From Aeribacillus composti (GTDB lineage: Bacteria > Bacillota > Bacilli > Bacillales > Aeribacillaceae): a DNA stretch of 64,000 bases. This document shows, piece by piece, positions 47,334-56,968 of the stretch. Under the pieces are notes generated by a model. It was not told where the DNA came from. It ran no database searches and saw nothing but the letters and a program-made list of their open reading frames with translations. The translations under genes were made by a program, and so were the position numbers. Every line of letters starts with the position of its first letter. The first letter of the stretch is position 1. The stretch lies in the NCBI RefSeq assembly GCF_007827555.1, contig NZ_VISS01000020.1, positions 1 through 64,000 on the forward strand, written 5' to 3'.

Positions 47334-49274
47334 GTGGGAAAAGCAAAGATAATGGAATACAATGACGATGCGATTCAAGTATTGGAAGGATTGGAAGCAG
47401 TAAGGAAGCGGCCGGGGATGTATATCGGCAGCACGGATGCTAGAGGATTGCATCATCTTGTATATGAAATTGTTGACAATTCTGTAGATGAAGCATTAGC
47501 AGGCTTCGGAGACCATATCATTGTCAAAATACATAAAGATGAAAGCATTTCTGTTGCTGATAAAGGAAGAGGAATGCCGACTGGCATGCATAAGCTTGGT
47601 AAGCCGACTCCGGAAGTAATTTTAACCGTGCTTCATGCAGGAGGAAAATTCGGGCAAGGCGGTTACAAAACAAGCGGCGGATTGCACGGAGTAGGCGCTT
47701 CAGTCGTCAATGCTTTATCTGAGTGGCTTGAAGTGACGATTAAACGGGACGGATTTATTTACAAGCAAAGGTTCGAAAAGGGCGGGAAACCCGTTACGAC
47801 ATTAGAAAAGATAGGAGAAACAAAAGAAACCGGTACGACAGTCCATTTTAAACCAGATCCTCTCATCTTCAGCACTACGACTTTTCAATTTGACATATTG
47901 AGTGAACGATTGCGGGAGTCTGCATTCCTCCTAAAAGGATTAACAATTGATTTGATTGATGAACGGAACAATGTTCAAGAATCTTATTGTTATGAAAATG
48001 GGATCGAATCATTTGTCGCATATTTAAATGAAGGAAAAGAAACTCTTCATCCTGTTGTCTTTTTCGAAGGTGAGCAGCAAGGGATTGAAGTCGAATTTTC
48101 TTTCCAATTTAATGACGGCTACAGCGAAAACATTTTGTCGTTTGTCAACCATGTGAGAACAAAAGACGGCGGCACACATGAAGCAGGCGCCAAAACTGCC
48201 ATGACAAGAGTGTTTAATGAATACGCACGAAAGACCGGTTTATTAAAAGAGAAAGACAAAAACTTGGAAGGAACAGATATTCGTGAAGGGCTATCGGCAA
48301 TTATCTCCGTCCGAATCCCTGAAGGACTTTTGCAGTTTGAAGGGCAAACGAAAGGAAAACTCGGTACAACAGAGGCGAGATCTGCTGTTGACACAGTCAT
48401 TTCGGAAAAATTATCTTATTTTTTAGAAGAGAATGCGGAGATCAGCACCCTCCTGATTAAAAAGGCGATAAAAGCGCAAGAAGCAAGAGAGGCGGCAAGA
48501 AAAGCGCGCGAAGAAGCAAGATCAGGAAAAAAACGAAAAAAATCTGAAATGTCTTTAAGCGGAAAGCTTACGCCTGCTCAATCACGGAATCCAAAGAAAA
48601 ATGAATTGTTTCTTGTAGAGGGGGATTCTGCGGGAGGATCAGCGAAACAAGGTCGGGATAGAAGATTTCAGGCTGTTCTGCCTCTGCGCGGAAAAGTGAT
48701 CAATACGGAGAAGGCGAAGCTGCAGGATATTTTTAAAAACGAAGAAATCAATACAATTATTCATGCAATCGGAGCTGGCGTCGGTGCTGATTTTAACATT
48801 GAAGATTGCAACTACGACAAAGTGATCATTATGACGGATGCTGATACGGATGGCGCCCACATCCAAGTGCTTTTATTGACTTTCTTCTATCGATATATGA
48901 AGCCGCTCATTCAGGCAGGGAAAGTCTATATTGCGCTTCCGCCTTTATATAAAGTAAGCAAAGGCAGCGGCAAATCCGAAGTCATCGAATACGCATGGAA
49001 TGAGAAGGAGCTGTCCGCTGCCATTAAGAAGGTCGGCAAAGGCTACACAATCCAACGATACAAAGGGCTTGGAGAAATGAATGCGCCGCAGCTATGGGAG
49101 ACGACGATGAATCCTGAAACACGCACTCTCATCCGCGTCCGGATTGATGATGCAGCAAGAGCGGAAAGAAGAGTGACAACCTTAATGGGTGACAAGGTTG
49201 AACCGCGTCGACAATGGATCGAAAAAAATGTGTCTTTTGGTATTGACGAAAATGACAACATGTTCGAAATTTAA
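47334..49274 (+). CDS. parE: DNA topoisomerase IV subunit B
   Basis: A 646-residue ATPase subunit that unlinks daughter chromosomes. The GHKL ATPase domain shows EIVDNSVDEALAG, GRGMPTGMHK and the GGLHGVGASVVNALS loop. The TOPRIM domain has LVEGDSAGGSAKQGRDRRFQ and MTDADTDGAHI. The frame opens at TTG 47307, but I choose GTG 47334 because AAAGGAG lies ten bases before it. parC follows by 25 bp. The sequence is very close to B. subtilis ParE. Confidence 0.95.
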   Translation: MGKAKIMEYNDDAIQVLEGLEAVRKRPGMYIGSTDARGLHHLVYEIVDNSVDEALAGFGDHIIVKIHKDESISVADKGRGMPTGMHKLGKPTPEVILTVLHAGGKFGQGGYKTSGGLHGVGASVVNALSEWLEVTIKRDGFIYKQRFEKGGKPVTTLEKIGETKETGTTVHFKPDPLIFSTTTFQFDILSERLRESAFLLKGLTIDLIDERNNVQESYCYENGIESFVAYLNEGKETLHPVVFFEGEQQGIEVEFSFQFNDGYSENILSFVNHVRTKDGGTHEAGAKTAMTRVFNEYARKTGLLKEKDKNLEGTDIREGLSAIISVRIPEGLLQFEGQTKGKLGTTEARSAVDTVISEKLSYFLEENAEISTLLIKKAIKAQEAREAARKAREEARSGKKRKKSEMSLSGKLTPAQSRNPKKNELFLVEGDSAGGSAKQGRDRRFQAVLPLRGKVINTEKAKLQDIFKNEEINTIIHAIGAGVGADFNIEDCNYDKVIIMTDADTDGAHIQVLLLTFFYRYMKPLIQAGKVYIALPPLYKVSKGSGKSEVIEYAWNEKELSAAIKKVGKGYTIQRYKGLGEMNAPQLWETTMNPETRTLIRVRIDDAARAERRVTTLMGDKVEPRRQWIEKNVSFGIDENDNMFEI

Positions 49275-49299
49275 AACAATGTGCTAGAGGAGGAGCAGC

Positions 49300-51729
49300 A
49301 TGGAAGCTCAACAACGTTATGTCGATTTACCCCTTGAAGATGTGCTGGGCGACCGTTTTGGACGGTACAGCAAATACATTATTCAAGACCGCGCGCTTCC
49401 GGATGTTCGCGACGGGCTGAAGCCGGTGCAGCGGAGAATTTTATACGCGATGCTGATGGACGGAAATACGCATGATAAAGGATTTCGAAAAGCGGCCAAA
49501 ACAGTCGGGAATGTTATCGGGAACTTCCATCCGCATGGAGATTCTTCTGTATATGAAGCGATGGTTCGGATGAGCCAGGAGTGGAAGGTTCGCAATGTTT
49601 TAGTGGAAATGCACGGAAACAACGGAAGCCTTGACGGCGATCCTCCTGCCGCCATGCGTTATACGGAAGCACGGCTGTCCAAACTTGCTTCCGAGCTTTT
49701 AAAAGATATTGAGAAAAATACAGTCGAGTTTGTACCGAATTTTGATGATACAACGAAAGAACCCGTCGTTCTCCCGGCGATGTTCCCAAACTTGCTTGTC
49801 AATGGTTCAACAGGGATTTCAGCCGGCTATGCAACTGATATTCCTCCGCATAATCTCGGCGAAGTCATTGATGCTGTGATTATGCGAATGAATCATCCGG
49901 ATTGCACAGTTGAGGAATTAATGGAAGTGTTAAAAGGCCCTGATTTCCCGACTGGAGGAATCATTCAAGGAATCGACGAGATTAAAAAAGCATATAAAAC
50001 AGGAAAAGGAAAAATTGTTGTTCGCGGCAAAGCGGAAATTGAAAAAATCCGAGGCGGAAAAGAGCAAATTGTCATTACAGAAATTCCGTATGAGGTCAAT
50101 AAAGCAAATTTAGTAAAAAAAATAGATGACCTTAAGTACGAAAGAAAAGTGGACGGAATCGCCGAGGTGCGCGATGAAACGGACCGGACAGGTCTTCGCA
50201 TCGTCATCGAACTGAAAAAAGATGCCGATGCTGAAGGAGTTTTAAATTACTTATATAAAAACACAGATTTGCAAGTTCCATATAACTTTAATATGGTTGC
50301 AATTCACCGTCGGCATCCGAAATTATTAAGCCTGCCTGAATTGTTGGATGCTTACATCGAACACCGAAAGGAAGTCGTGATTAACCGATCGACTTTTGAG
50401 CTCCAAAAAGCTCAAGAAAGGGAGCATGTCGTAAAGGGATTAATCAAAGCTCTATCCATCTTGGATGAAGTGATCGCTGTTATTCGTGCTTCAAAAGATA
50501 AACGGGATGCGAAAGATAATTTAATTAGTGAATTTGCATTTACTGAACCGCAGGCAGAGGCGATTGTCTCGTTGCAGCTGTACCGTCTGACAAACACTGA
50601 TATTACTGCGTTGAAAGCGGAAGAAGAAGAGCTTGAGAAAAAAATCAAGGGGTTAACAAGCATTTTGGAGGATGAAAAAAAGCTTTCCAAAGTCATTCAA
50701 TCCGAATTAAAACAATTGAAAAAAACATTTGCCGATGAGCGGCGGACGAAGATTGAGGCGGAAATTGAATCCATTACTATCAATATGGAATCCCTCATCG
50801 CAAGCGAGGATACAATTGTTACTGTGACAAAAGACGGCTATGTGAAACGTACGAGCTTGCGGTCGTATACAGCATCAAACGGAAAAGATTTCGGCATGAA
50901 GGATTCGGATCGACTGCTATGCCAGTATGAAATGAACACAACAGATGTTCTTCTCTTATTCACAAACAAAGGAAATTATTTATATTGTCCTGTTCACGAG
51001 CTTCCGGATATTCGCTGGAAGGATATTGGACAGCATATTTCAAGGACCATTCCGATTGATCAAGATGAACGGATTGTACAAGGCATTCCTTTAAAAAGTT
51101 TTGACGACGAGAAATTTTTCTTGTTTGTTACGAAAAAAGGCATGGTGAAGAAAACGGAAATTCGCCAATATAAAGCTCAGCGATACTCCAAGCCGCTTGT
51201 TGCGATCAATTTAAAAGACGACGATGAAGTGGTTGCGGTTCATATAACTGATGGAACAGGATTGATTTTGTTATCCACCCGTTTTGGATACGGTCTTTTA
51301 TTTCACGAAGAAGAAGTGAATATTGTCGGCTCCCGTGCAGCAGGAGTCAAAGGCATCCAATTAAAGGAAGGCGATGCAGTCGTTTCTGGACTTGTGTTTG
51401 CTGAGAAACATGTTAACGATCAAAAGCTCGCCATTGTCACGCACAGAGGCGCTGTGAAAATGATCAATATCGGGGAAATCGAACGAACACAACGAGCCAG
51501 AAGAGGATCAATGCTGTACAGAGAGCTGAAAACAAACCCGCATCGGACAGCGGCCATCTTACTCGTCAACGGAAATGAGAATTTGGTATTGGAAACGGAG
51601 AAAGGTATCAGGGAAATAGTGCCTCTTTCCAATGTGAAGGTGACTGATCGATACAGCAACGGTTCCTTTTACATAGATAAAGAGGAGGCAGGAGAAGTCG
51701 CTGATAGCTGGCTGGAAACGGAAGCATAA
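49300..51729 (+). CDS. parC: DNA topoisomerase IV subunit A
   Basis: An 809-residue DNA-cleaving subunit. The quinolone-resistance region is [15 protein letters not shown]. The catalytic tyrosine is Y121 in [10 protein letters not shown]. The tower, coiled coil and C-terminal beta-pinwheel (repeats around [33 protein letters not shown]) are present. GAGGAGGAGCAGC precedes the ATG. With parE it forms an operon ended by a strong terminator. Confidence 0.95.
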   Translation: MEAQQRYVDLPLEDVLGDRFGRYSKYIIQDRALPDVRDGLKPVQRRILYAMLMDGNTHDKGFRKAAKTVGNVIGNFHPHGDSSVYEAMVRMSQEWKVRNVLVEMHGNNGSLDGDPPAAMRYTEARLSKLASELLKDIEKNTVEFVPNFDDTTKEPVVLPAMFPNLLVNGSTGISAGYATDIPPHNLGEVIDAVIMRMNHPDCTVEELMEVLKGPDFPTGGIIQGIDEIKKAYKTGKGKIVVRGKAEIEKIRGGKEQIVITEIPYEVNKANLVKKIDDLKYERKVDGIAEVRDETDRTGLRIVIELKKDADAEGVLNYLYKNTDLQVPYNFNMVAIHRRHPKLLSLPELLDAYIEHRKEVVINRSTFELQKAQEREHVVKGLIKALSILDEVIAVIRASKDKRDAKDNLISEFAFTEPQAEAIVSLQLYRLTNTDITALKAEEEELEKKIKGLTSILEDEKKLSKVIQSELKQLKKTFADERRTKIEAEIESITINMESLIASEDTIVTVTKDGYVKRTSLRSYTASNGKDFGMKDSDRLLCQYEMNTTDVLLLFTNKGNYLYCPVHELPDIRWKDIGQHISRTIPIDQDERIVQGIPLKSFDDEKFFLFVTKKGMVKKTEIRQYKAQRYSKPLVAINLKDDDEVVAVHITDGTGLILLSTRFGYGLLFHEEEVNIVGSRAAGVKGIQLKEGDAVVSGLVFAEKHVNDQKLAIVTHRGAVKMINIGEIERTQRARRGSMLYRELKTNPHRTAAILLVNGNENLVLETEKGIREIVPLSNVKVTDRYSNGSFYIDKEEAGEVADSWLETEA

Positions 51730-51739
51730 AAAATGATCA

Positions 51740-51774
51740 CCCCTATCCGGATTTAGTGAGGATAGGGGTTTTTC
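51740..51774 (+). terminator. parEC terminator
   Basis: CCCCTATCC (51740-51748) pairs perfectly with GGATAGGGG (51760-51768), followed by TTTTTC. Confidence 0.9.
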
Positions 51775-52471
51775 ACTCTAATACAGTGATATTTTGCTTC
51801 ATTGGCGGTTTAGGAGCAAATTCTGAAAGAAAACCCCTTGGTCTCGATCAGACATATTATTCGGACACATTTCTAAACGTTGTTTGAAATGCATAATCTA
51901 AATGCCATTTATTTGCGCTTTCAATGGGATTGATGAGAAAAATCCGAATTTTCATTCTCTTCTAAGCATGAAAAACAAAACAACGACCCATTTTTTTCGT
52001 CAATAGCCCCATTCAAAAAACCGTTTAGACAATGAATAGGTTTGCTGCACCTTATACAAAATCCTACAAATTCCTCCAATTTCCCTTCACTTCCTTTGTG
52101 ATCGTAGTGGTGTAGTTGAAAAAAGTTGGATATAACTTATTATACTTATTATATCAGAAGAAAGATGTTTAAGTTATTCTTCTTTTGTGCCAAACAAGCA
52201 GAATATCAAAACAAGAAAAAGAGCGCTTCCAAAAAGAAAGAAACCATATCGAAAGCCGCTTATTCAGCAACATCAGCGAAAATGACGTCACACACCGAGG
52301 CGCTTTTCGTTTTTAGCTTTCTATTCTCTGAAAAAAACTCTATTACGACGGCATGCCATGAAACTTTGCTTGTCAATAGCCTTTAGCTTCGTCCTTGATA
52401 AAACGTTTTAAGTTTTAATGGTTAGATCAAGGTCTGAACAGTCCGTTTCCGTGATGTTGAAATGGTGAAGA
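51775..52471. other. 700-bp region without a supportable gene
   Basis: An 86-codon open frame at 52126-52386 has low-complexity composition and no ribosome binding site, so I do not call it. No repeat or recognisable relic stands out. The region marks the boundary between the conserved parEC block and the anaerobic island. Confidence 0.5.
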
Positions 52472-52496
52472 AAGAGGCGGGGGATCGCCGCCTCTT
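52472..52496 (-). terminator. ric terminator
   Basis: AAGAGGCGG (52472-52480) pairs perfectly with CCGCCTCTT (52488-52496). Read on the minus strand it is followed by TCTTC, and it lies 10 bp after the ric stop codon. Confidence 0.75.
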
Positions 52497-52506
52497 CCAC
52501 CCGAAA

Positions 52507-53202
52507 TTATTGAAGAATGCGTGGAAATAATACGTTATTTTCCAAATGAATATGTTCAAATAAGTCTGATTCCAAAGCTTCTAAACGATTGTAAACGAGT
52601 TGATATGTTCGGCAAGCCCCGTTCGGAAGGGTATAGTCATTTGTGATCCGCCTAATTTCTTTTATGATATCCCCTGTTTTATCATGTTCATTCGTAAGAT
52701 CGGCAATCATTTTTTTCATTTTTTGTTCGTTTTCGCTTGTCGGCTGCTTCTCGAACTGGCTAATAAGCGGAAATACTTCAGACTCTTCTTTCCATAAATG
52801 TTGTTCTAGTTCCGTTTTTAATTCATTAAACAATTTATGAACCTTTATTAGATGTGGATGATTTCCGCCGTGGTCTCGCATAACTTTTGTCACATAGGGA
52901 CTAAGGTTTGGTAGTTCTTCCAACAAATAACGATGATGTTTATTTATGATATGGTCAATAAGTTCTGAGTATGTTGCTGTCAACCAATTTTTCTCTGTTT
53001 TTTCATCAGTTGCAGCATACAGATCCTGCAATTGACTCATTAATTCCTCAATCGCCACTCCCCGTTTATCGGCTGCTTCTTTTAAAGAGCGATCACCGCC
53101 GCAACAAAAATCAATTTTATTTTTTTTAAAAACATCGCTCGCTTTCGGAAGCATTGCGACAATTTCTCCAACTGTCGTATTTTCCGTAAATATTGTTTTC
53201 AT
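52507..53202 (-). CDS. ric: Ric (ScdA/YtfE), di-iron Fe-S cluster repair protein
   Basis: A 231-residue cytosolic protein. The N-terminal domain (about 1-60) carries the family CCGG motif (C33, C34 in DFCCGGDRS). The C-terminal hemerythrin-like domain supplies di-iron ligands in IINKHHRYL, GNHPHLIKVHKLF, HLWKEESEVFP, LTNEHDKTG and HIHLENNVLFP. Ric proteins restore Fe-S clusters harmed by nitric oxide or oxidants. A GTGA-N6-TCAC box centred 41.5 bp before the likely start point suggests control by the Fnr-like protein. This fits a nitrosative-stress role in the island. Confidence 0.93.
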   Translation of the reverse strand: MKTIFTENTTVGEIVAMLPKASDVFKKNKIDFCCGGDRSLKEAADKRGVAIEELMSQLQDLYAATDEKTEKNWLTATYSELIDHIINKHHRYLLEELPNLSPYVTKVMRDHGGNHPHLIKVHKLFNELKTELEQHLWKEESEVFPLISQFEKQPTSENEQKMKKMIADLTNEHDKTGDIIKEIRRITNDYTLPNGACRTYQLVYNRLEALESDLFEHIHLENNVLFPRILQ

Positions 53203-53234
53203 TATTTTGCCCTCCCAATTTCATTGTTAAAAAG

Positions 53235-53277
53235 ATAATACCGCAACTCGTTCTTTTCAATAGTGACAGGTGTCACT
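53235..53277 (-). promoter_or_regulatory. Crp/Fnr box and -10 of ric
   Basis: AGTGACAGGTGTCACT (53262-53277) is a perfect palindrome with the GTGA-N6-TCAC core. On the minus strand TATTAT lies at 53235-53240. The implied start point near 53228 puts the box centre at about -41.5, the class II activator position. Confidence 0.7.
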
Positions 53278-53320
53278 TTCCCGTTTAGTGTTGTGGCTAT
53301 TTTGTGACAAAACAAAGAGG

Positions 53321-53362
53321 TATGCAACAAATCACAACGTAGCTAGTTTTTTTCACTATAAT
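53321..53362 (+). promoter_or_regulatory. weak Crp/Fnr box and -10 of ywiC
   Basis: TATGCAACAAATCACA (53321-53336) has one good half (TCACA) and one poor half. TATAAT lies at 53357-53362, giving a box centre near -41. The right spacing supports a site that its sequence alone would not. Confidence 0.45.
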
Positions 53363-53398
53363 GGAATTTAGAAGAAATTGTTGATGAAAGGTGGATAC

Positions 53399-54145
53399 AT
53401 GATGGCAACCGTCAAGAAATTAGTGATTCCAAAACAGCATGGAGCCTGGGCAATGCTTGTTATACCATTTCTATTGGGGGCTTATATAGGAGGGTTCTCT
53501 TGGATTCATATTCCATTATTTATCGGCTGGTTATGTTTATATTTAGCAACATATCCGTTACTGATGGCTATGAAAAATAAGCGCAAGCCATTTTATATAA
53601 AGTGGTTTGCTCTTTATTTTGCCGCTGCTGCCGTTATACTGCTCTTTCCATTAATTTATAGATGGGAAATAATATATTTCGGAATGGCGATGACACCGTT
53701 TTTTTTAATAAATATTTATTATGGGAAAAAGAAAAAAGATCGTGCTTTTTTCAATGATCTAGCAGCAATCGCTGTTTTTTGCATTGGAGGTCTTGCCAGT
53801 TCTTTTATTGTAAGCGGAGAAATAACAAAAGAAGCCTTCATCACCATAATGCTTTGTTTTTTATTTTTTGTGGGCAGCACTTTTTATGTCAAAACAATGA
53901 TTCGGGAAAAAAACAATCCGAACTATAAATGGTTGTCATGGGGTTTTCATGTTTTCTTAATGATCGGCTTGGTCGCTACCGAGTATGCCGTTTTTATAAT
54001 AGCTTATATTCCGAGTGTTATTCGAGCTGTTTATTTTTACGGAAAAAAAATGCCGATTTTAAAAATCGGTTTAATTGAAGTGGGCAATGCCGTATATTTT
54101 TGTTTTGCAATGTTTATGATCATCAATCTGTTCATGCTGCCGTAA
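53399..54145 (+). CDS. ywiC: YwiC-like membrane protein
   Basis: About 248 residues with seven to eight transmembrane helices. The start VKKLVIPKQHGAWAMLVIPF is the family signature, and the middle has NIYYGKKKKDRAFFNDLAAI. In B. subtilis ywiC lies between fnr and narGHJI, so this is a marker of the nitrate-respiration locus; its biochemical role is unknown. AAAGGTGG fits ATG 53399 or 53402. The longer frame from TTG 53378 is less likely. Confidence 0.85.
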   Translation: MMATVKKLVIPKQHGAWAMLVIPFLLGAYIGGFSWIHIPLFIGWLCLYLATYPLLMAMKNKRKPFYIKWFALYFAAAAVILLFPLIYRWEIIYFGMAMTPFFLINIYYGKKKKDRAFFNDLAAIAVFCIGGLASSFIVSGEITKEAFITIMLCFLFFVGSTFYVKTMIREKNNPNYKWLSWGFHVFLMIGLVATEYAVFIIAYIPSVIRAVYFYGKKMPILKIGLIEVGNAVYFCFAMFMIINLFMLP

Positions 54146-54258
54146 GCGCATTTTCCCTTTGCAGAAGGTTGATTGCCCAATGATCATTCGATTTTTTGGG
54201 GGAAGTAATGCCGATATATTTTTTTAAACGCTGTCAAGACAAAATTGGCCATGAAATT

Positions 54259-54288
54259 CCCCCGCAATCATCATGATGATTGCGGGGG
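54259..54288. terminator. perfect 30-bp palindrome between convergent genes
   Basis: CCCCCGCAATCATCA at 54259-54273 is followed at once by its exact complement TGATGATTGCGGGGG to 54288, with no spacer. It lies between the convergent ywiC gene and the small gene at 54337. It lacks T-runs, but a GC-rich stem here probably ends transcripts from both sides. Confidence 0.55.
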
Positions 54289-54336
54289 GTACAGGCATTT
54301 CACTTAAATTTTTAATATCAGGAAAAAAAGGAATTA

Positions 54337-54549
54337 TTATTCTTTTTCAGTCTTCAACGGGATGTTGTTGCCGTCAACATCCTCCATCATCCCATCAATT
54401 GTGCCCTCCGTATATGTATCTCTTATTTGTTCCTGCGTTATGGCCAAACCTTGTTTGAGGTCGGATTCGCTGCCGCTCTTAAAAGGTTCATCATATGCTC
54501 CGAAGGTTGGGTTATTTTTCATTTTCTTGTCTTGACGTTTTGTGGACAT
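54337..54549 (-). CDS. small hydrophilic protein, possibly YozQ/DUF4025 family
   Basis: A 70-residue acidic, probably unstructured protein. LKQGLAITQEQIRDTYTEGT, with IDGMMEDVDG after it, resembles the short DUF4025 (YozQ-like) family as I recall it; this is from memory. GGAGGAAACGAA is a clear ribosome binding site. It follows the Fnr-like gene on the same strand after 88 bp and may be co-transcribed. Its function is unknown. Confidence 0.6.
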   Translation of the reverse strand: MSTKRQDKKMKNNPTFGAYDEPFKSGSESDLKQGLAITQEQIRDTYTEGTIDGMMEDVDGNNIPLKTEKE

Positions 54550-54637
54550 TTCGTTTCCTCCATGAAAATTCGTTTTCCTTTATTATGATTCTTAAACGCT
54601 TCAAACATTCATCAAAAAGACAGTTTTTTTGCGGCCG

Positions 54638-55330
54638 CTACATAAAGATTTCTTTCTCCAATTGTTCAGCATCAACCAAATAATATCCGTCGTCATCAAC
54701 AAGAATAAGACCTTTCCGCTTCATTTGGTTAAGCGTTCTGCTAACGGTTTCACGGGAAGTTCCGATCATATTTGCCAATTCCCGATTCGTTAAATGGGTT
54801 GTCAAACGATAAAGTTTTCCTTGCGGCAGTGCATTCGTTTTTGTAAGCCGCAACAGCAACAATACGATTTGTTCATATGTATTATGAAGAATTTGCTCTT
54901 CTAACCGATTTTGCAAATCTATAATTTTTTCACTCATCACGCGAAACAATTTGATGGACAATACCGGAAAGAGCATAAGCGTTTCCTCAAAATCTTTGAT
55001 GGGAATGACAATTAATGTAGATTCTTCCATAACTTCTGCATGAGCAGGGTAAGATCCTTTGCAAAAAAATCCGGTATGTGGAAACATTTCTCCATTCTGC
55101 AAGATGGAAACGATTTGTTCTTTTCCATTTCTGTCCGTTTTATATATTTTAATCGTTCCTGAATGGATGAAATATACGTTTTCCAGCATGTCGCCTTGCA
55201 TGAATACATACGATTTTGGTTGATAAGTACGTACTTGAGAGATAGCAACTATGGAAGTCAATTCTTCATCAGACAGTTCACGGAAAAGGGGAACGCTTCT
55301 TAATCTTTCAAACACCCAGCTATTTGTCAT
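54638..55330 (-). CDS. Crp/Fnr family transcriptional regulator lacking a cysteine cluster
   Basis: A 230-residue regulator: cyclic-nucleotide-binding-like sensor (about 10-125), dimer helix, and HTH TNRELANMIGTSRETVSRTL. The recognition helix has R193, E194 and R198, a combination expected to read GTGA half-sites, which are exactly the sites seen in this island. Only one cysteine (C90) is present, so it cannot hold the [4Fe-4S] cluster of B. subtilis Fnr or E. coli FNR. It may sense by another route, such as haem and nitric oxide as in Dnr-type regulators, or not sense oxygen at all. AAGGTGTGATACC precedes the ATG at 55330. Confidence 0.85.
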   Translation of the reverse strand: MTNSWVFERLRSVPLFRELSDEELTSIVAISQVRTYQPKSYVFMQGDMLENVYFIHSGTIKIYKTDRNGKEQIVSILQNGEMFPHTGFFCKGSYPAHAEVMEESTLIVIPIKDFEETLMLFPVLSIKLFRVMSEKIIDLQNRLEEQILHNTYEQIVLLLLRLTKTNALPQGKLYRLTTHLTNRELANMIGTSRETVSRTLNQMKRKGLILVDDDGYYLVDAEQLEKEIFM

Positions 55331-55369
55331 GGTATCACACCTTTTTTTCAACTTTGATTTTCGTTTCAT

Positions 55370-55413
55370 ATTATAGCGTTTCTTTACAAATGAGTCGTGT
55401 GATGTAAATCATA
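55370..55413. promoter_or_regulatory. shared Crp/Fnr box between fnr-like gene and radical SAM gene
   Basis: TGTGATGTAAATCATA (55398-55413) matches TGTGA-N6-TCACA with one mismatch. On the minus strand a perfect TATAAT lies at 55370-55375, placing the box near -42 for the regulator gene. On the + strand TAACAT at 55437-55442 places it near -42 for the radical SAM gene. One site may serve both directions. Confidence 0.65.
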
Positions 55414-55668
55414 GTTCCTAATAAAAATAAGGTGTCTAACATACTTAAGGTTTGGGGCAGACCACCTCATCCATTTGCGAATTACCGAAGCAATCGCGGG
55501 GAAGATCCGCAGCAGCTGAACATTTGTCAAAAGAATGACTTTTTCGTAAAAATCATTTCTTCCCTTTTACCGGAAAGTGTGATGGCTTTCACTTCGAAAA
55601 TTTCACCTTTTTATATGATGAGAAGAAGCAGAGATATTTTTCATTTTAAAGAAAGGAGTTTGTATGTG

Positions 55669-56781
55669 ATGATGGATTATGACCAAAACCCTTTTATTGT
55701 CATTTGGGAGTTGACGAGAGCATGTCAATTAAATTGTTTGCATTGCCGAGCCGAGGCGCAATATCATCGTGATCCCCATGAGTTGACTTTTCAGGAAGGA
55801 AAAAAATTAATTGATGATATTTTTGCGATGAACCAGCCGCTATTAGTATTTACCGGCGGTGATCCATTAATGCGGCCGGATTTATTCGCTCTTGCCGAAT
55901 ATGCTATTGAAAAGGGATTGCGTGTTTCAATCACGCCGAGTGCAACTCCAAATGTAACAAAAGAAGTGATGCAGAGGGCAAAAAATATCGGGCTTTCCCG
56001 TTGGGCATTTAGTTTGGACGGCCCGAATGCGGAAATTCATGATCATTTTCGCGGCACAAAAGGTTCTTTCGATTTAACGATGCAAGGAATCAAATATTTG
56101 CATGAATTTAAGATTCCTGTTCAAATTAATACAGTTGTATCACGCTACAATGTTCATGTTCTTGAAGAAATGGCGGATTTTGTTGAAAAACTTGATTGCG
56201 TTCTTTGGAGCGTTTTTTTCCTCGTACCAACTGGAAGAGGAAAACAATCGGATATGATTTCTCCCGCCCAACATGAACAAGTTTTTCGTTGGTTATATGA
56301 AAAGAGCAAACGTGTACCATTTGATATTAAAACGACTGCCGGACAACATTACCGTCGTGTTGTCTTGCAAGCCAAAATGCGTGAACAGCAAATAGATGGA
56401 AAAGAAATCCATTATGAAGATATTTTGTTTAAAGGGGCTACAGGGGAAGTGGACGGACTCGGCCGTGCTCCGAAGGGAGTAAATGATGGCAACGGGTTTG
56501 TGTTTATTTCCCATATTGGCGATGTTTACCCGAGCGGATTGCTTCCAATCAAAGCGGGAAATGTGAGACAAACACCACTGGCCGATATTTACAGAACTTC
56601 ACCAATATTTCAAAAATTGCGCAATCCAAATCTTTATAAAGGAAAATGCGGTGTTTGCGAATTTCGTTTTGTTTGCGGAGGCTCACGCTCAAGAGCGTAT
56701 GCTGTGACAGGCGACTATTTGGAAAGTGAGCCTTATTGTGTATACATTCCTAAAGCGCTTCGCCAAAAACGGGAAGTTTAA
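55669..56781 (+). CDS. radical SAM/SPASM protein (NirJ-like)
   Basis: A 370-residue radical S-adenosylmethionine enzyme. The catalytic cluster motif is C19-x3-C23-x2-C26 (ACQLNCLHCRAE), followed by FTGGDPLMRPDL (GGE-type motif with GGD). The C-terminal SPASM-like region CGVCEFRFVCGGSRSRAYAV, ending SEPYC, binds auxiliary Fe-S clusters. It resembles NirJ/AhbC/AhbD haem-modifying enzymes and a widespread Bacillus family of similar size. AAAGGAG at 55652-55658 fits GTG 55666 or ATG 55669; the open frame reaches back to 55432 without a better ribosome binding site. A Crp/Fnr box lies upstream. Confidence 0.82.
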   Translation: MMDYDQNPFIVIWELTRACQLNCLHCRAEAQYHRDPHELTFQEGKKLIDDIFAMNQPLLVFTGGDPLMRPDLFALAEYAIEKGLRVSITPSATPNVTKEVMQRAKNIGLSRWAFSLDGPNAEIHDHFRGTKGSFDLTMQGIKYLHEFKIPVQINTVVSRYNVHVLEEMADFVEKLDCVLWSVFFLVPTGRGKQSDMISPAQHEQVFRWLYEKSKRVPFDIKTTAGQHYRRVVLQAKMREQQIDGKEIHYEDILFKGATGEVDGLGRAPKGVNDGNGFVFISHIGDVYPSGLLPIKAGNVRQTPLADIYRTSPIFQKLRNPNLYKGKCGVCEFRFVCGGSRSRAYAVTGDYLESEPYCVYIPKALRQKREV

Positions 56782-56886
56782 ACCGTTGGAAACGCAAGCG
56801 GTATTCAATTTGATTGAATGGGCAAAAATCGGAAAAACATTTTTGTTGAGGTGAAATTTTAACAATTATTTGGCAATCAATAATTA

Positions 56887-56902
56887 TATGATAAAGTTCA
56901 CA
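56887..56902 (+). promoter_or_regulatory. Crp/Fnr box before the narK relic
   Basis: TATGATAAAGTTCACA matches TGTGA-N6-TCACA with one mismatch. TATGGT at 56922-56927 would put the box centre near -41.5. The site outlived the gene it served. Confidence 0.6.
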
Positions 56903-56968
56903 AACATTCCCCGCCTATTTTTATGGTACAGATGATGGCACCATTCATCTGTTTAGGAGGGGATTTTG

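Noticed and set aside
52126..52386. 86-codon frame after parC
   Set aside because: Low-complexity lysine and serine content and no ribosome binding site or promoter in the right place.
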